This document shows, piece by piece, positions 1 to 8,595 of a stretch of DNA of 33,636 nt (the stretch's first letter is position 1; every line of letters begins with the position of its first letter). Below the pieces are notes generated by a model that saw only the letters and a list, made by a program, of their open reading frames with translations, made no database searches and had not been told where the DNA came from. The position numbers were made by a program, and so were the translations under genes. The DNA lies in the NCBI GenBank assembly GCA_003525905.1, contig DQIA01000047.1:18691-52326 (forward strand), in the 5' to 3' direction. The DNA comes from Clostridiales bacterium (GTDB lineage: Bacteria > Bacillota > Clostridia > Oscillospirales > Oscillospiraceae).

Positions 1-4
1 CGCA

Positions 5-96
5 GCGGCAGAATTGCAAAATATTACTACAAAATTTTATTTTGCAATTCTGAATGTAGCTTGGCGAAAAGCCCCGAAGGGACTTTTTGACAAGCT
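5..96 (+). repeat. Left copy of the two-hairpin terminal repeat
   Basis: Two hairpins lie side by side. The first is a perfect 15-bp palindrome, CAGAATTGCAAAATA at 9-23 and its complement at 38-52, with a 14-base AT-rich loop. The second, about 57-95, is an imperfect hairpin with AGCTTG/CAAGCT at its base and CCC-gaa-GGG at its tip. The same unit appears in reverse complement at 33541-33636, with differences mainly in the first loop and between the hairpins. It is non-coding, and it looks like a dispersed intergenic repeat where the assembly ended. No transposase is next to it. Confidence 0.85.
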
Positions 97-97
97 G

Positions 98-130
98 AGG
101 CACGAAGCCAAGGGGCTTTGTGCCTTTTTT
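98..130 (+). terminator. Intrinsic terminator or attenuator ahead of the gcv operon
   Basis: A 12-bp stem (98-109 with 114-125, one G-T wobble), an AAGG loop and a T run to 130 make a strong plus-strand terminator. It ends only 51 bases before the gcvT start, and bases 131-164 contain no convincing -35/-10 pair. It either ends an unseen upstream gene or is the terminator arm of an attenuated leader for the gcv operon. No glycine-riboswitch aptamer lies in the visible leader. Confidence 0.75.
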
Positions 131-181
131 CATATCCGGCGGCCGCAGAACGCGGCGAAATCATAAAGGAGGAACCCAGTA

Positions 182-2830
182 ATGAGCGAACTCAAGCGCA
201 CCCAGCTCTATGACGTCCATGTAGCGGCAGGCGCCTCTATGGTGGATTTCGGCGGATGGGAGATGCCCATCCAGTACCCCAGTGGCATTGTGGCGGAGCA
301 CCTGTATACCCGCCATGCCTGCAGCCTCTTTGACGTCTCCCATATGGGCCGCGTGCTCGTCGAGGGCCCGGACCGCGTTGCCTTTCTGCAGCATGTGCTC
401 AGCAGCAACGTCGAGAGTCTGGACCTCAACATGGCGCAGTACTGCATCATCCCCACCGAGAACGGCTCCGCCGTCGACGACGCCTATCTCTACCGCTTTG
501 AAGAGGAACGGTTCCTGCTTGTCGTAAATGCGGCGAACACGGAAAAGGACCTTGCGCACCTGCGCGAGGCAATGAAGAACTATAACTGTACCATGACGGA
601 GATCACGAAGGACTGGGCGGCCATTGCCGTGCAGGGCCCGAAGTGCAAGGACATCCTCATGACGCTTTCCGGCGGCGTGCAGCTCACCGAGCCGATGAAG
701 AACGCGCTCGGCACCGTCACGCTCGAGGGCCGTCTGGTCCGCGTGGCCAAGACGGGCTACACGGGCGAGCCGCTCGGCTTTGAAGTCTACTGCCGCAGCG
801 AGGACGCTGCCTGGCTGTGGAACCGCCTTGTGGAACTTGGCGCAAAGCCCGCCGGTCTCGGCGCGCGCGACACGCTCCGCCTCGAGGCTGCTCTGCCGCT
901 GTACGGCCATGAGATGGGCCTTGATCCCGCTGGGAACGAGATGCCGATCTTCGCCGTGCCGCTGGCCAAGTTTGCCGTCAGCTTTGCGCCCCAGAAGGGC
1001 GACTTTATCGGCCGCAAGCCGCTCGAGCAGCAGTTTGCCGCCTTCAAGCGCATCATGAACCGCGACTTCAGCGATCTGTCTGTGCTGCCGCGCCGCATCC
1101 AGCCCATCACGCTGCTCGACCGCGGCGTCATGCGCGCCGGTATGCCCGTCTACCGTGGTGAGAAGCAGGTCGGCTGGGTGACGAGCGGCACGATGGTTCC
1201 GTATTACGTCGCCGAGGGCGAGGGCCTGCAGACCGTCATCACCGACGAGACGGCCAAGCGCGCCATCGGCCTGTGCTACATCGACAGCGATATCCTCACG
1301 GATGACACCGTGGAGGTCGATATCCGCGGCAAGCGGCTCAAGGCCGTCATTCCCGCGAACCACATGAGCGTCAGCGCGCCGCCGTTCGCGCGTCCGCTGC
1401 TGTATCGCCCGGAGGAGAAGGATCCCGTCGGCTCTCTCGAGAACCTGCCCGGCAAGGCCTTCGAGCTGCTGAAGAAGGCCGAGGAGAACCACCTGTGGCG
1501 CCAGAAACAGTGCATCAACCTCATTCCGTCCGAGAATACGCCGAGCCACGCCGTGCAGATGCTCAGCGCCAGCGACCCCAGCTGCCGCTATGCCGAGCAC
1601 AAGAAGGTCCTGTCGTTCTATGATAAGGATATCTTCTATTATCAGGGCACGAAGTTCATCGACGAGGTCGAGCGCCTGCTCGTCGAGCAGATGCGCCTGT
1701 ACCTCGGCTGCGCGCAGGTCGAAACGCGCGTCGTCAGCGGCCAGATGAGCAATATGGCCACGTTCTCCGCCCTCATGGACTGGAAGAACCGCCTCGACCG
1801 CAAGCACACGCCGCAGCGCCTCGGCTATGTCATGAACAACCATATCATCAAGGGCGGCCACCTGTCGGCCCAGCCCATGGGCGCGCTGCGCGACTACGTT
1901 GCCGTCGATCCGAAGACGGAGCGCACGGCCGTCGTGAACTTCCCGGTATGCCGCGACAACATCTACAAGATCGACGTCGAGGGCACGAAGAAGCTCATCG
2001 ACGAGTATCGCCCCGAGCTCATCATCTTCGGCAAGAGCATGGTCCTGCACCGCGAGCCGGTCGCAGAGATCCGCGCCTTTGTCGATGCGCAGAACATCCC
2101 CACGACGATCATGTACGATATGGCCCATGTGCTCGGCCTCATCGGAGACCACTTCCAGAACCCGTTTGCGGACGGCGCGGAGATCGTTACCGGCTCGACG
2201 CACAAGACGTTCTTCGGCCCGCAGCGCGGCGTCATCGGCGTGAATTATCAGCGCGAGGACCTCAAGTGGGGCCTGTGGGAGGCCATTGAGAGCCGCACGT
2301 TCCCGGGCAGTGTCTCGAACCACCACCTCGGCACGCAGCTCGGCATGCTGATGGCTGCCTATGAGATGAACCACTTCAAGGATGCCTATCAGAGCGCCAT
2401 CATCGCCAATGCAAAGCACTTCGCCCGCGCGCTCAAGGCGCAGGGCCTCGATGTGCAGGGCGATCCCGCCATCGACTACACCGAAACGCATCAGGTCATC
2501 GTCTCCGTCGGCTACGGCACCGGCCCCGAGGTCGCAGAACGGCTCGAGGAGAACAACGTCATTGTGAACTATCAGGCCACGCCGGAGGAAGAGGGCTTCA
2601 CCGCCAGCGGCGCGCTGCGTATGGGCGTCAGCGAGATGACGCGCTTCGGCTTCGGCCCGGCAGAGTTCGACGAGCTGGCCGCGCTGATGGCAGACTGCAT
2701 CCTGCGCGGCAAGGATATCTCAGAGGATGTCGTTCGCCTGCGCAGCCGCTTCACGAAGATGCACTACTGCTTCAACGACGCGGAGTTCAATGCCGCGCTC
2801 GATCGCTTCGCCGGAGAGATCGGCTTCTGA
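182..2830 (+). CDS. gcvT-glyA: Aminomethyltransferase (T protein) fused to serine hydroxymethyltransferase
   Basis: This is one uninterrupted 882-residue frame with AAAGGAGG at 165-172 before the ATG. Residues 1-395 are a full GcvT: VSHMG at 52-56, a VDD pair at 98-100 matching the catalytic aspartate region, GLGARDTLRLEA at 225-236 and GWVTSG at 331-336. After a linker (about 396-420), residues 420-882 are a divergent SHMT: IPSEN (448-452), CRYAE (468-472), FYYQG (485-489), DMAHVLGL (646-653) and STHKT with the likely PLP lysine K675. GcvT releases ammonia and 5,10-methylene-THF from the aminomethyl-lipoyl H protein. SHMT joins methylene-THF to glycine to make serine, or the reverse. Each half has normal family length and its key residues, so both are probably active. 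The SHMT differs from classical GlyA (STHKTFFGPQRG rather than TTHKTLRGPRGG). It is cytosolic and first in the gcv operon. Fusion is seen directly; channelling is inferred. Confidence 0.93.
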   Translation: MSELKRTQLYDVHVAAGASMVDFGGWEMPIQYPSGIVAEHLYTRHACSLFDVSHMGRVLVEGPDRVAFLQHVLSSNVESLDLNMAQYCIIPTENGSAVDDAYLYRFEEERFLLVVNAANTEKDLAHLREAMKNYNCTMTEITKDWAAIAVQGPKCKDILMTLSGGVQLTEPMKNALGTVTLEGRLVRVAKTGYTGEPLGFEVYCRSEDAAWLWNRLVELGAKPAGLGARDTLRLEAALPLYGHEMGLDPAGNEMPIFAVPLAKFAVSFAPQKGDFIGRKPLEQQFAAFKRIMNRDFSDLSVLPRRIQPITLLDRGVMRAGMPVYRGEKQVGWVTSGTMVPYYVAEGEGLQTVITDETAKRAIGLCYIDSDILTDDTVEVDIRGKRLKAVIPANHMSVSAPPFARPLLYRPEEKDPVGSLENLPGKAFELLKKAEENHLWRQKQCINLIPSENTPSHAVQMLSASDPSCRYAEHKKVLSFYDKDIFYYQGTKFIDEVERLLVEQMRLYLGCAQVETRVVSGQMSNMATFSALMDWKNRLDRKHTPQRLGYVMNNHIIKGGHLSAQPMGALRDYVAVDPKTERTAVVNFPVCRDNIYKIDVEGTKKLIDEYRPELIIFGKSMVLHREPVAEIRAFVDAQNIPTTIMYDMAHVLGLIGDHFQNPFADGAEIVTGSTHKTFFGPQRGVIGVNYQREDLKWGLWEAIESRTFPGSVSNHHLGTQLGMLMAAYEMNHFKDAYQSAIIANAKHFARALKAQGLDVQGDPAIDYTETHQVIVSVGYGTGPEVAERLEENNVIVNYQATPEEEGFTASGALRMGVSEMTRFGFGPAEFDELAALMADCILRGKDISEDVVRLRSRFTKMHYCFNDAEFNAALDRFAGEIGF

Positions 2831-2841
2831 AATCAACAAAG

Positions 2842-2865
2842 TCCGCCCCGCATCCGCGGGGCGGA
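2842..2865 (+). other. Intercistronic GC-rich hairpin between gcvT-glyA and gcvH
   Basis: A perfect 10-bp stem (TCCGCCCCGC at 2842-2851, GCGGGGCGGA at 2856-2865) has a four-base loop and no following T run. It starts 11 bases after the fusion gene's stop codon. It is more likely an mRNA-stability or processing element, or a partial attenuator, than a true terminator, because the next genes clearly belong to the same pathway. Confidence 0.7.
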
Positions 2866-2911
2866 AAACCGACATGAAAAATACTGAAAAATTTATCTGG
2901 GAGGAACTACC

Positions 2912-3289
2912 ATGAATTATCCTGTTGAGCTGCAGTACACGAAGTCCCATGAGTGGGTGAAGACCGAGGGCGACGTCACGGTCGTCGGCATTTCCGACTT
3001 CGCGCAGGATGCGCTGGGCGACGTCGTGTTTGTGAATCTGCCCGGCGTCGGTGACGAGGTCACGGCAGAAGAGGCCTTCGGCGATGTCGAGTCCGTCAAG
3101 GCCGTCAGCGATCTCATCAGCCCGGTCACCGGCGTGGTGCTCGAGGTCAACGAGGAGCTGCTGGACCATCCCGAGCTGCTGAACAGCGATCCCTACGGCA
3201 ACTGGCTCATCAAGGTCGAGCAGGTGACCGATACGGAAGAGCTGCTGGATGCCGCCGCCTACGAGGCCTTCTGCGCGCAGGAGGGCTGA
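2912..3289 (+). CDS. gcvH: Glycine cleavage system H protein
   Basis: A 125-residue protein of normal GcvH length. It is the lipoyl carrier that shuttles the aminomethyl group from P protein to T protein and is reoxidised by L protein. The lipoylation motif ESVKAVSDL lies at residues 60-68 with K63 as the modified lysine; the amino-terminal KSHEWV (11-16) and the G-rich sheet segment [15 protein letters not shown] (36-50) are typical. GGGAGG about eight bases upstream supports the ATG at 2912. The stop codon is one base before the gcvPA start, and the gcvPA ribosome-binding site lies inside this gene's last codons, which suggests coupled translation. Lipoyl attachment could be supplied by the LplA encoded three genes downstream. 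Confidence 0.97.
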   Translation: MNYPVELQYTKSHEWVKTEGDVTVVGISDFAQDALGDVVFVNLPGVGDEVTAEEAFGDVESVKAVSDLISPVTGVVLEVNEELLDHPELLNSDPYGNWLIKVEQVTDTEELLDAAAYEAFCAQEG

Positions 3290-3290
3290 C

Positions 3291-4610
3291 ATGGGCAGCT
3301 ATGTTCCCAACACCCCCGAAGAGCGGCAGGAGATGCTGCGGGCCATCGGCCTGCACGACTTCCGCGAGCTCTACGGCGATGTGCCCGCGTCCATGTATCT
3401 GGACCGGCCGCTCGATCTGCCGTCCGGCATGAGCGAGCTGGAGGTGCGGCGGACCATGACGGAGCTGGCAGGGGAGAACAAGGTGTTTTCCACCATTCTC
3501 CGCGGCGCCGGAGCCTATGACCACTACATCCCCTCCATCGTGAAGTATATCCCGGCAAAAGAGGAGTTCCTGACGGCCTACACGCCCTATCAGGCGGAGC
3601 TGAGCCAGGGCATCCTCCAGTCCATCTTTGAATATCAGACCATGATCTGCGAGCTGACGGGCATGGATGTCTCCAATGCGTCCGTCTATGACGGCGCGAC
3701 AGCCGCCGCCGAGGCAGCAGCCATGTGCCGCGACCGCAAGCGCCGCGTGACGCTGATCTCCGGCGCGGCCCATCCCGACGTTATCAACACCGCCCGTACC
3801 TACTGCTACGGCACGGGCGACGAGCTGCGCGTCATCCCCGTCAAGGACGGAAAGACCGATCCGGACGCCCTGCGCGAGCTTCTGACGGCCGGGGACGTCT
3901 CCGGCGTGTGCATCCAGCAGCCGAACTTCTTCGGCCAGCTTGAGGACGCCGAAGCGCTCGGCGAGATCATCCATGCAGCGGGCGCGCTGTATATCCTCAG
4001 CTGTAACCCCATTGCCCTCGGCATCCTGAAAACGCCGAAGGAGTGCGGCGCGGATATCGCCGTCGGCGAGGGCCAGCCGCTCGGCATGCCCCTCGGCTGG
4101 GGCGGCCCGTATCTCGGCTTCATGGCCTCCACGTCGAAGCACATGCGTAAGCTGCCGGGCCGTATCGTCGGCCAGACGGTCGATTCGCGCGGCGAGCGCT
4201 GTTTTGTCCTGTCGCTGCAGGCGCGCGAGCAGCACATCCGCCGCGAGAAGGCCAGCAGCAACATCTGCTCGAACGAGGCGCTGTGCGCGCTGACGGCGGG
4301 CGTTTATCTCTCCGCCATGGGCCCCGAGGGCCTTGCCGAGGCTGCGCGCCAGAGCATGGCCAAGGCGCACTATCTCGCCCGCGGCCTTGCGGCCATCGAG
4401 GGCGTGACGCTGCGCTATTCCGGCGAATTCTTCCATGAGTTTGTCACGGATCTGCCGAAGCAGGACGAGATCCTTGCTGCGCTGGAGCAGGCCGATATCC
4501 TCGGCGGTCTTCCGCTGGAGGGCGGCATCCTGTGGTGCGCCACGGAGAAGGTTCCGCGCGAAGCGCTGGACCGCACCATCGCCATCGTGAAGGAGGTGCT
4601 GAGCAAATGA
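3291..4610 (+). CDS. gcvPA: Glycine dehydrogenase (decarboxylating) subunit 1
   Basis: A 439-residue amino-terminal half of the two-subunit P protein. With GcvPB it forms the PLP enzyme that decarboxylates glycine and passes the aminomethyl group to lipoyl-GcvH. The sequence begins with the family pattern SYVPNTPEERQEML. It also has YTPYQAELSQG near residue 100, GMDVSNASVYDGATA near 125, and GQPLGMPLGWGGPYLG in the 260-280 region, all typical of GcvPA. The start at 3291 fits the GGAGGG at the end of gcvH; a longer reading frame upstream would run into gcvH. The stop overlaps the gcvPB start as ATGA. Confidence 0.96.
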   Translation: MGSYVPNTPEERQEMLRAIGLHDFRELYGDVPASMYLDRPLDLPSGMSELEVRRTMTELAGENKVFSTILRGAGAYDHYIPSIVKYIPAKEEFLTAYTPYQAELSQGILQSIFEYQTMICELTGMDVSNASVYDGATAAAEAAAMCRDRKRRVTLISGAAHPDVINTARTYCYGTGDELRVIPVKDGKTDPDALRELLTAGDVSGVCIQQPNFFGQLEDAEALGEIIHAAGALYILSCNPIALGILKTPKECGADIAVGEGQPLGMPLGWGGPYLGFMASTSKHMRKLPGRIVGQTVDSRGERCFVLSLQAREQHIRREKASSNICSNEALCALTAGVYLSAMGPEGLAEAARQSMAKAHYLARGLAAIEGVTLRYSGEFFHEFVTDLPKQDEILAALEQADILGGLPLEGGILWCATEKVPREALDRTIAIVKEVLSK

Positions 4611-6010
4611 AGCTGATCTTTGAGCGAAGCGTTCCCGGCCGCCGCTGCAGCATCCTCCCGGCGTGTGACGTCGAGGAGACGCCGCTGCCGGAGTCCCTGC
4701 GCCGCGCGGAGGCTCCCGTTCTGCCGGAGCTGAGCGAGCAGGACCTCAGCCGCCACTATACGGAGCTGAACCACCATGTCCACGGCGTGAACTGCGGCTT
4801 CTATCCGCTCGGCTCCTGCACCATGAAGTATAATCCCCGGATCAACGAGGAAATGGCCGCGCTGCCCGGCTTTACGGGCATCCATCCGCTGGCCCCCGCC
4901 CACACGGTGCAGGGCTGCCGTCGTGTGCTGGAGCTTGCGCAGCAGTATCTGTGTGAGATCACGGGCATGGACGGCATGACATTCCAGCCTGCAGCCGGTG
5001 CGCACGGCGAATTCACGGGCGTGCTGCTCATCAAGCAGTATCACGATGCCCGCGGCGACAAGAAGCGCACGAAGATCATCGTTCCGGATTCCGCGCATGG
5101 CACGAACCCGGCTACAGCTGCCATGTGCGGCTATCAGGTCGTGAATATCCCGTCCGCGCCGAACGGCTGCGTCGATCTCGAGGCGCTCAAGGCCGTGCTC
5201 GGCGACGACACCGCCGGCCTGATGCTGACGAACCCGAACACAGTCGGCATTTTTGACGAAAACATTCTGGAGATCACGCGTCTTGTCCACGAGGCGGGCG
5301 GCCTGTGCTACTATGACGGCGCGAATCTGAACGCCGTCATGGGCGTCGTGCGCCCCGGCGACATGGGCTTTGACTGCATCCACCTGAACCTGCACAAGAC
5401 GTTCTCCACGCCGCACGGCGGCGGCGGCCCCGGCGCGGGCGCGGTCGGCTGCAAGGACTTCCTGAAGCCCTATCTGCCGCATTCCGCCACGCTGGACGGC
5501 GAGGGCCACATCCAGGTGCGCGCGTTTGCGGGCAACTTCCTCGTCGTGGTGCGCGCGCTGGCCTATCTGCTCACGCTCGGCCGCGAGGGCGTTCCCGAGG
5601 CGGCGCAGAATGCCGTTCTGAACGCAAACTATCTCATGCGCCGCATGGCGGGCACGTTCCGCCCGGCGTTTGACCGCATCTGCATGCATGAATTCGTTCT
5701 CGATCTGAGCGAGTTCAAGAAGGAGACCGGCGTCTCCGCGCTGGATGTCGCCAAGACGCTCATCGACTATGGCATGCATCCGCCCACAATGTACTTCCCG
5801 CTCATCGTGCATGAGGCCCTCATGCTCGAGCCGACGGAGACGGAGAGTCGGGAAACGCTCGACGAGGCGGCGGAAATTTTCCGCAAGCTCTATGAGCTTG
5901 GCCACAAGGACCCGGAATACATGCACGCTGCGCCGCATCATGCGCAGATCGGCCGTCCGGATGAGGTGCAGGCTGCCCGCAATCCCATCCTGAGGTGGAC
6001 GCGCGCATGA
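4607..6010 (+). CDS. gcvPB: Glycine dehydrogenase (decarboxylating) subunit 2
   Basis: A 467-residue carboxy-terminal half of P protein carrying the PLP site. NLHKTFSTPHGGGGPG at residues 261-276 contains the PLP lysine K264. PLGSCTMKYNP (67-77), FQPAAGAHGEF (126-136) and DSAHGTNPAT (161-170) are hallmark segments of this subunit. The ATG at 4607 overlaps the gcvPA stop (ATGA), with AAGGAGGTG about 10 bases upstream inside gcvPA. The stop codon in turn overlaps the start of the lipoate ligase gene. These overlaps imply equal production of both subunits from one mRNA. No missing residues or frameshift were seen. Confidence 0.97.
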   Translation: MKLIFERSVPGRRCSILPACDVEETPLPESLRRAEAPVLPELSEQDLSRHYTELNHHVHGVNCGFYPLGSCTMKYNPRINEEMAALPGFTGIHPLAPAHTVQGCRRVLELAQQYLCEITGMDGMTFQPAAGAHGEFTGVLLIKQYHDARGDKKRTKIIVPDSAHGTNPATAAMCGYQVVNIPSAPNGCVDLEALKAVLGDDTAGLMLTNPNTVGIFDENILEITRLVHEAGGLCYYDGANLNAVMGVVRPGDMGFDCIHLNLHKTFSTPHGGGGPGAGAVGCKDFLKPYLPHSATLDGEGHIQVRAFAGNFLVVVRALAYLLTLGREGVPEAAQNAVLNANYLMRRMAGTFRPAFDRICMHEFVLDLSEFKKETGVSALDVAKTLIDYGMHPPTMYFPLIVHEALMLEPTETESRETLDEAAEIFRKLYELGHKDPEYMHAAPHHAQIGRPDEVQAARNPILRWTRA

Positions 6011-6993
6011 TCCGGAAGCTGCTGTACCTCTGCACGGACAACACCGATCCGTATCATAACCTCGCGCTGGAGCAATACCTGACCGATACGGTCCCGGCGG
6101 ATATCTGCATCCTCTATCTGTGGCAGAACCGCCATACCGTGGTCATCGGCCGGAATCAGAATGCCTGGCAGGAGTGCCGCACGGCGCTTCTGGAGCAGGA
6201 CGGCGGGAAGCTCTCCCGCCGCCTCTCCGGCGGCGGCGCTGTGTATCACGATATGGGAAATCTGAATTTCACGTTCAGCCTGCCCACGGCGGAGTACGAT
6301 CTGCACCGGCAGCAGCGTGTGATCGTCGAGGCCTGCCGCTCCCTCGGCATCGAGGCGAGCTTCTCCGGGCGCAACGACATTCTGGCCGCCGGGCGGAAAT
6401 TCTCCGGCAATTCGTTCTATCACCACAACGGCTGCTCGTTCCACAACGGCACGCTGCTCGTCTCGGTCGACATGGCCAACCTCGGCAAATACCTGACGCC
6501 GTCGCAGCGCAAGCTGCAGAGCAAGGGCGTCGCGTCCGTGCCGTCGCGCGTTGTGAACCTGTCCGAGCTGCATCCGGGTCTGCGCATTTCGCAGATGCAG
6601 CAGGCCATGGCGCAGGCGTTTGCGGATGTCTACGGTCTGCCGGTCACCACGATCACGGAATCGCAGCTCGATGCCTCGGAGATCGAGGCCCGCCGCATGC
6701 GCTTTGCCTCCTATGACTGGATCTACGGCAGAGCGCAGCCGTTCCCGTTCTCCTGCGGAGCGCGCTACCCCTGGGGCGAGATCACGCTGGAGCTGCAGGT
6801 CGAGGAGGGCGTCTGCCGCGATGCGGCCGTCTACACCGATTCGATGGACGCGGAGTTTGCCGCGCCGCTGGCGGAGGCCCTGCGCGGCTGCCGCTTCCGC
6901 GTGGCGGACCTGTGCGGCCGCGTGCGCGAGGTGGCCGCCTGCTGTCAGATCGCGGACGACCTGTGCGCCCTGCTCGGCGAGCAGGAAATTTGA
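6007..6993 (+). CDS. lplA: Lipoate-protein ligase A
   Basis: A 328-residue ligase that activates free lipoate with ATP and attaches it to carrier proteins, most likely GcvH here. Residues 71-82 read RRLSGGGAVYHD, the lipoate/ATP-binding motif. GRKFSGNS at 129-136 supplies the conserved lysine K131. LNFTF follows at 86-90. The carboxy-terminal accessory domain is present, so the length is normal for bacterial LplA. A GTG 12 bases upstream is possible, but the ATG at 6007 fits GAGGTGG at 5992-5998 and the ATGA overlap with gcvPB. Its place between gcvPB and lpdA points to scavenged lipoate as the cofactor source; no lipA or lipB is in the window. Confidence 0.94.
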   Translation: MIRKLLYLCTDNTDPYHNLALEQYLTDTVPADICILYLWQNRHTVVIGRNQNAWQECRTALLEQDGGKLSRRLSGGGAVYHDMGNLNFTFSLPTAEYDLHRQQRVIVEACRSLGIEASFSGRNDILAAGRKFSGNSFYHHNGCSFHNGTLLVSVDMANLGKYLTPSQRKLQSKGVASVPSRVVNLSELHPGLRISQMQQAMAQAFADVYGLPVTTITESQLDASEIEARRMRFASYDWIYGRAQPFPFSCGARYPWGEITLELQVEEGVCRDAAVYTDSMDAEFAAPLAEALRGCRFRVADLCGRVREVAACCQIADDLCALLGEQEI

Positions 6994-7004
6994 AAGGAGT
7001 GCCT

Positions 7005-8375
7005 ATGGCAGACTATCAACTCATCGTCATCGGCGCGGGCCCCGGCGGCTATACCGCCGCACTGCGCGCCGCGAAGCTTGGCCTGCATACGGCTGTTATT
7101 GAGGACCGCGAGTGCGGCGGCACCTGCCTGAACCGCGGCTGTGTGCCGACGAAGGCTCTGCTGCACGCCTCGCAGGTCTGGAGCGATGCGCACCACTGCG
7201 CGGGCGTCTGCGCAGATGGCGCGAGCCTCGACCTTCCGGCGCTGTACCGCCACAAGGACGAAATTTCGCAGACGCTCAGCAGCGGCATCGAGGGCCTGTT
7301 CCGCAGCGCGAAGGTCACGCTACTGCGCGGCCGCGCCCGCATCACAGCTCCCGGCTGCGTCGAGATCACCGGGCAGGATGCCGGGACCGTCACGGCGGAG
7401 CATATCCTCATCGCCACCGGCTCCGTTCCGGCCCGCCCGCCCATTCCCGGCCTGGAGCTTGCCATGACCTCGGACGAGCTGCTTAAGGGAACGGACCGCC
7501 TCTACCGCTCCATCGTCATCATGGGCGGCGGCGTCATCGGCGTGGAATTTGCCACGTTCTACAGCGACCTCGGCTGCGAGGTTACCGTGATCGAGGGCCT
7601 TGACCGCCTGCTGCCCGGCATGGACCGCGAGCTCGGTCAGAACCTTGCACAGCTGCTCAAGAAGCAGGGCGTGCGCGTGTTTGCCAACTCCATGGTCCAG
7701 CGCGTTGAGCAGGGCAAGGACGGTCTGACCGTCCACTTTACCACCCGCGGCAAGGAGGACTTCGTCACGGGCGAGGCCGTGCTCTCGGCCTTCGGCCGCA
7801 GCCCGAACTGGAAGGGCCTGTTCGCAGACGGCCTCCAGCCGGAGACGGACGGCCGCCGCATCCATACGGATGAAAATGGGCAGACGAGCATTCCCGGCAT
7901 CTATGCCATCGGCGATGTTTCGTCCCCGGTGCAGCTGGCCCACGTCGCGGCGGCGCAGGGAACGGCTTGCGTGGAGCGGCTTGCAGGCCGCACGCCGAGC
8001 GTCCGGCTGGACCTCGTCCCCGGCTGCGTCTATTGCCGCCCGGAGATCGCCTCCGTCGGCCTGACCGAGGCCGACGGCAAGGCGCGCGATATCCCGGTCA
8101 AGGTCGGCAAGTGCACGCTTTTTGCCAACGCCCGCACCATGATCGCAGGCACCGGCCGCAGCTTTATGAAGGTCGTCGCCCACGCGCAGACCGGCGTGCT
8201 GCTCGGCGCGCAGCTCATGTGCGAGCATGCGACCGATATGATCGGCCAGCTCAGTCAGGCCATTGCCAACGGCATGACGGCCCGCCAGCTGCTGGCAGCC
8301 ATGCGCCCGCACCCGACGTTTGAAGAGGCGCTCGGCGAGGCGCTCGAGGAGCTCGTCGCGAAGCTGCCGGAATAA
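7005..8375 (+). CDS. lpdA: Dihydrolipoyl dehydrogenase (L protein)
   Basis: A 456-residue FAD disulfide oxidoreductase that reoxidises dihydrolipoyl-GcvH and reduces NAD+. It has the amino-terminal dinucleotide fold IGAGPGGYTAA (9-19) and the redox disulfide GGTCLNRGCVPTK with C41 and C46. The NAD-binding fold is IMGGGVIGVEFA in the middle, and AIGDV is the FAD-contact segment. HPTFEE near the end gives the His-Glu pair (H436, E441). It lacks the amino-terminal lipoyl domain that some clostridial versions carry. AAAGGAG ending at 7000 supports the ATG. It sits 11 bases after lplA and completes the four-protein glycine cleavage set, so it probably serves this complex rather than a pyruvate dehydrogenase. 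Confidence 0.96.
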   Translation: MADYQLIVIGAGPGGYTAALRAAKLGLHTAVIEDRECGGTCLNRGCVPTKALLHASQVWSDAHHCAGVCADGASLDLPALYRHKDEISQTLSSGIEGLFRSAKVTLLRGRARITAPGCVEITGQDAGTVTAEHILIATGSVPARPPIPGLELAMTSDELLKGTDRLYRSIVIMGGGVIGVEFATFYSDLGCEVTVIEGLDRLLPGMDRELGQNLAQLLKKQGVRVFANSMVQRVEQGKDGLTVHFTTRGKEDFVTGEAVLSAFGRSPNWKGLFADGLQPETDGRRIHTDENGQTSIPGIYAIGDVSSPVQLAHVAAAQGTACVERLAGRTPSVRLDLVPGCVYCRPEIASVGLTEADGKARDIPVKVGKCTLFANARTMIAGTGRSFMKVVAHAQTGVLLGAQLMCEHATDMIGQLSQAIANGMTARQLLAAMRPHPTFEEALGEALEELVAKLPE

Positions 8376-8415
8376 GCCCCGCCGCCCCGGCATAGGATGC
8401 CCGCGGGGGGATCGT

Positions 8416-8595
8416 ATGGAAGGGGAACTTCGCATTCGCATGCTCCGGCCGGACCAGCCGGAGGCGCTTCTGGCGCGCCGCGTGGCGCAGGTGCATGCCG
8501 CTCTGCTTGAGGAACTGCTGCCTGAGCTGGCGCCGACGCCGGAGGAGCAGGCTGCGCTGCTGGATGCCATGCTGGCTGCGCTTTCTGAAACTTAA
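8416..8595 (+). CDS. Small uncharacterised protein at the end of the gcv operon
   Basis: A possible 59-residue protein starting at ATG 8416 with a GGGGGG tract five bases upstream. It is mostly helical in character and rich in Leu, Ala and Glu: a basic-acidic start [12 protein letters not shown], then [20 protein letters not shown]. There is no signal peptide, membrane segment or metal motif. It lies 40 bases after lpdA and its stop touches the operon terminator, so it would be co-transcribed with gcv genes. No family is recognised. It could be a spurious frame in GC-rich DNA; codon use and the ribosome-binding site are the only support. Confidence 0.5.
   Translation: MEGELRIRMLRPDQPEALLARRVAQVHAALLEELLPELAPTPEEQAALLDAMLAALSET

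Noticed and set aside
131..181. A glycine riboswitch directly ahead of gcvT
   Set aside because: Only about 50 bases remain after the terminator and they cannot hold an aptamer; bases 1-97 are the repeat hairpins.
161..2491. A 776-residue open frame on the minus strand under gcvT-glyA
   Set aside because: It is a GC-rich shadow of the real coding strand: low-complexity Arg/Ala/Asp/Leu content, no recognisable domain, and no ribosome-binding site logic.
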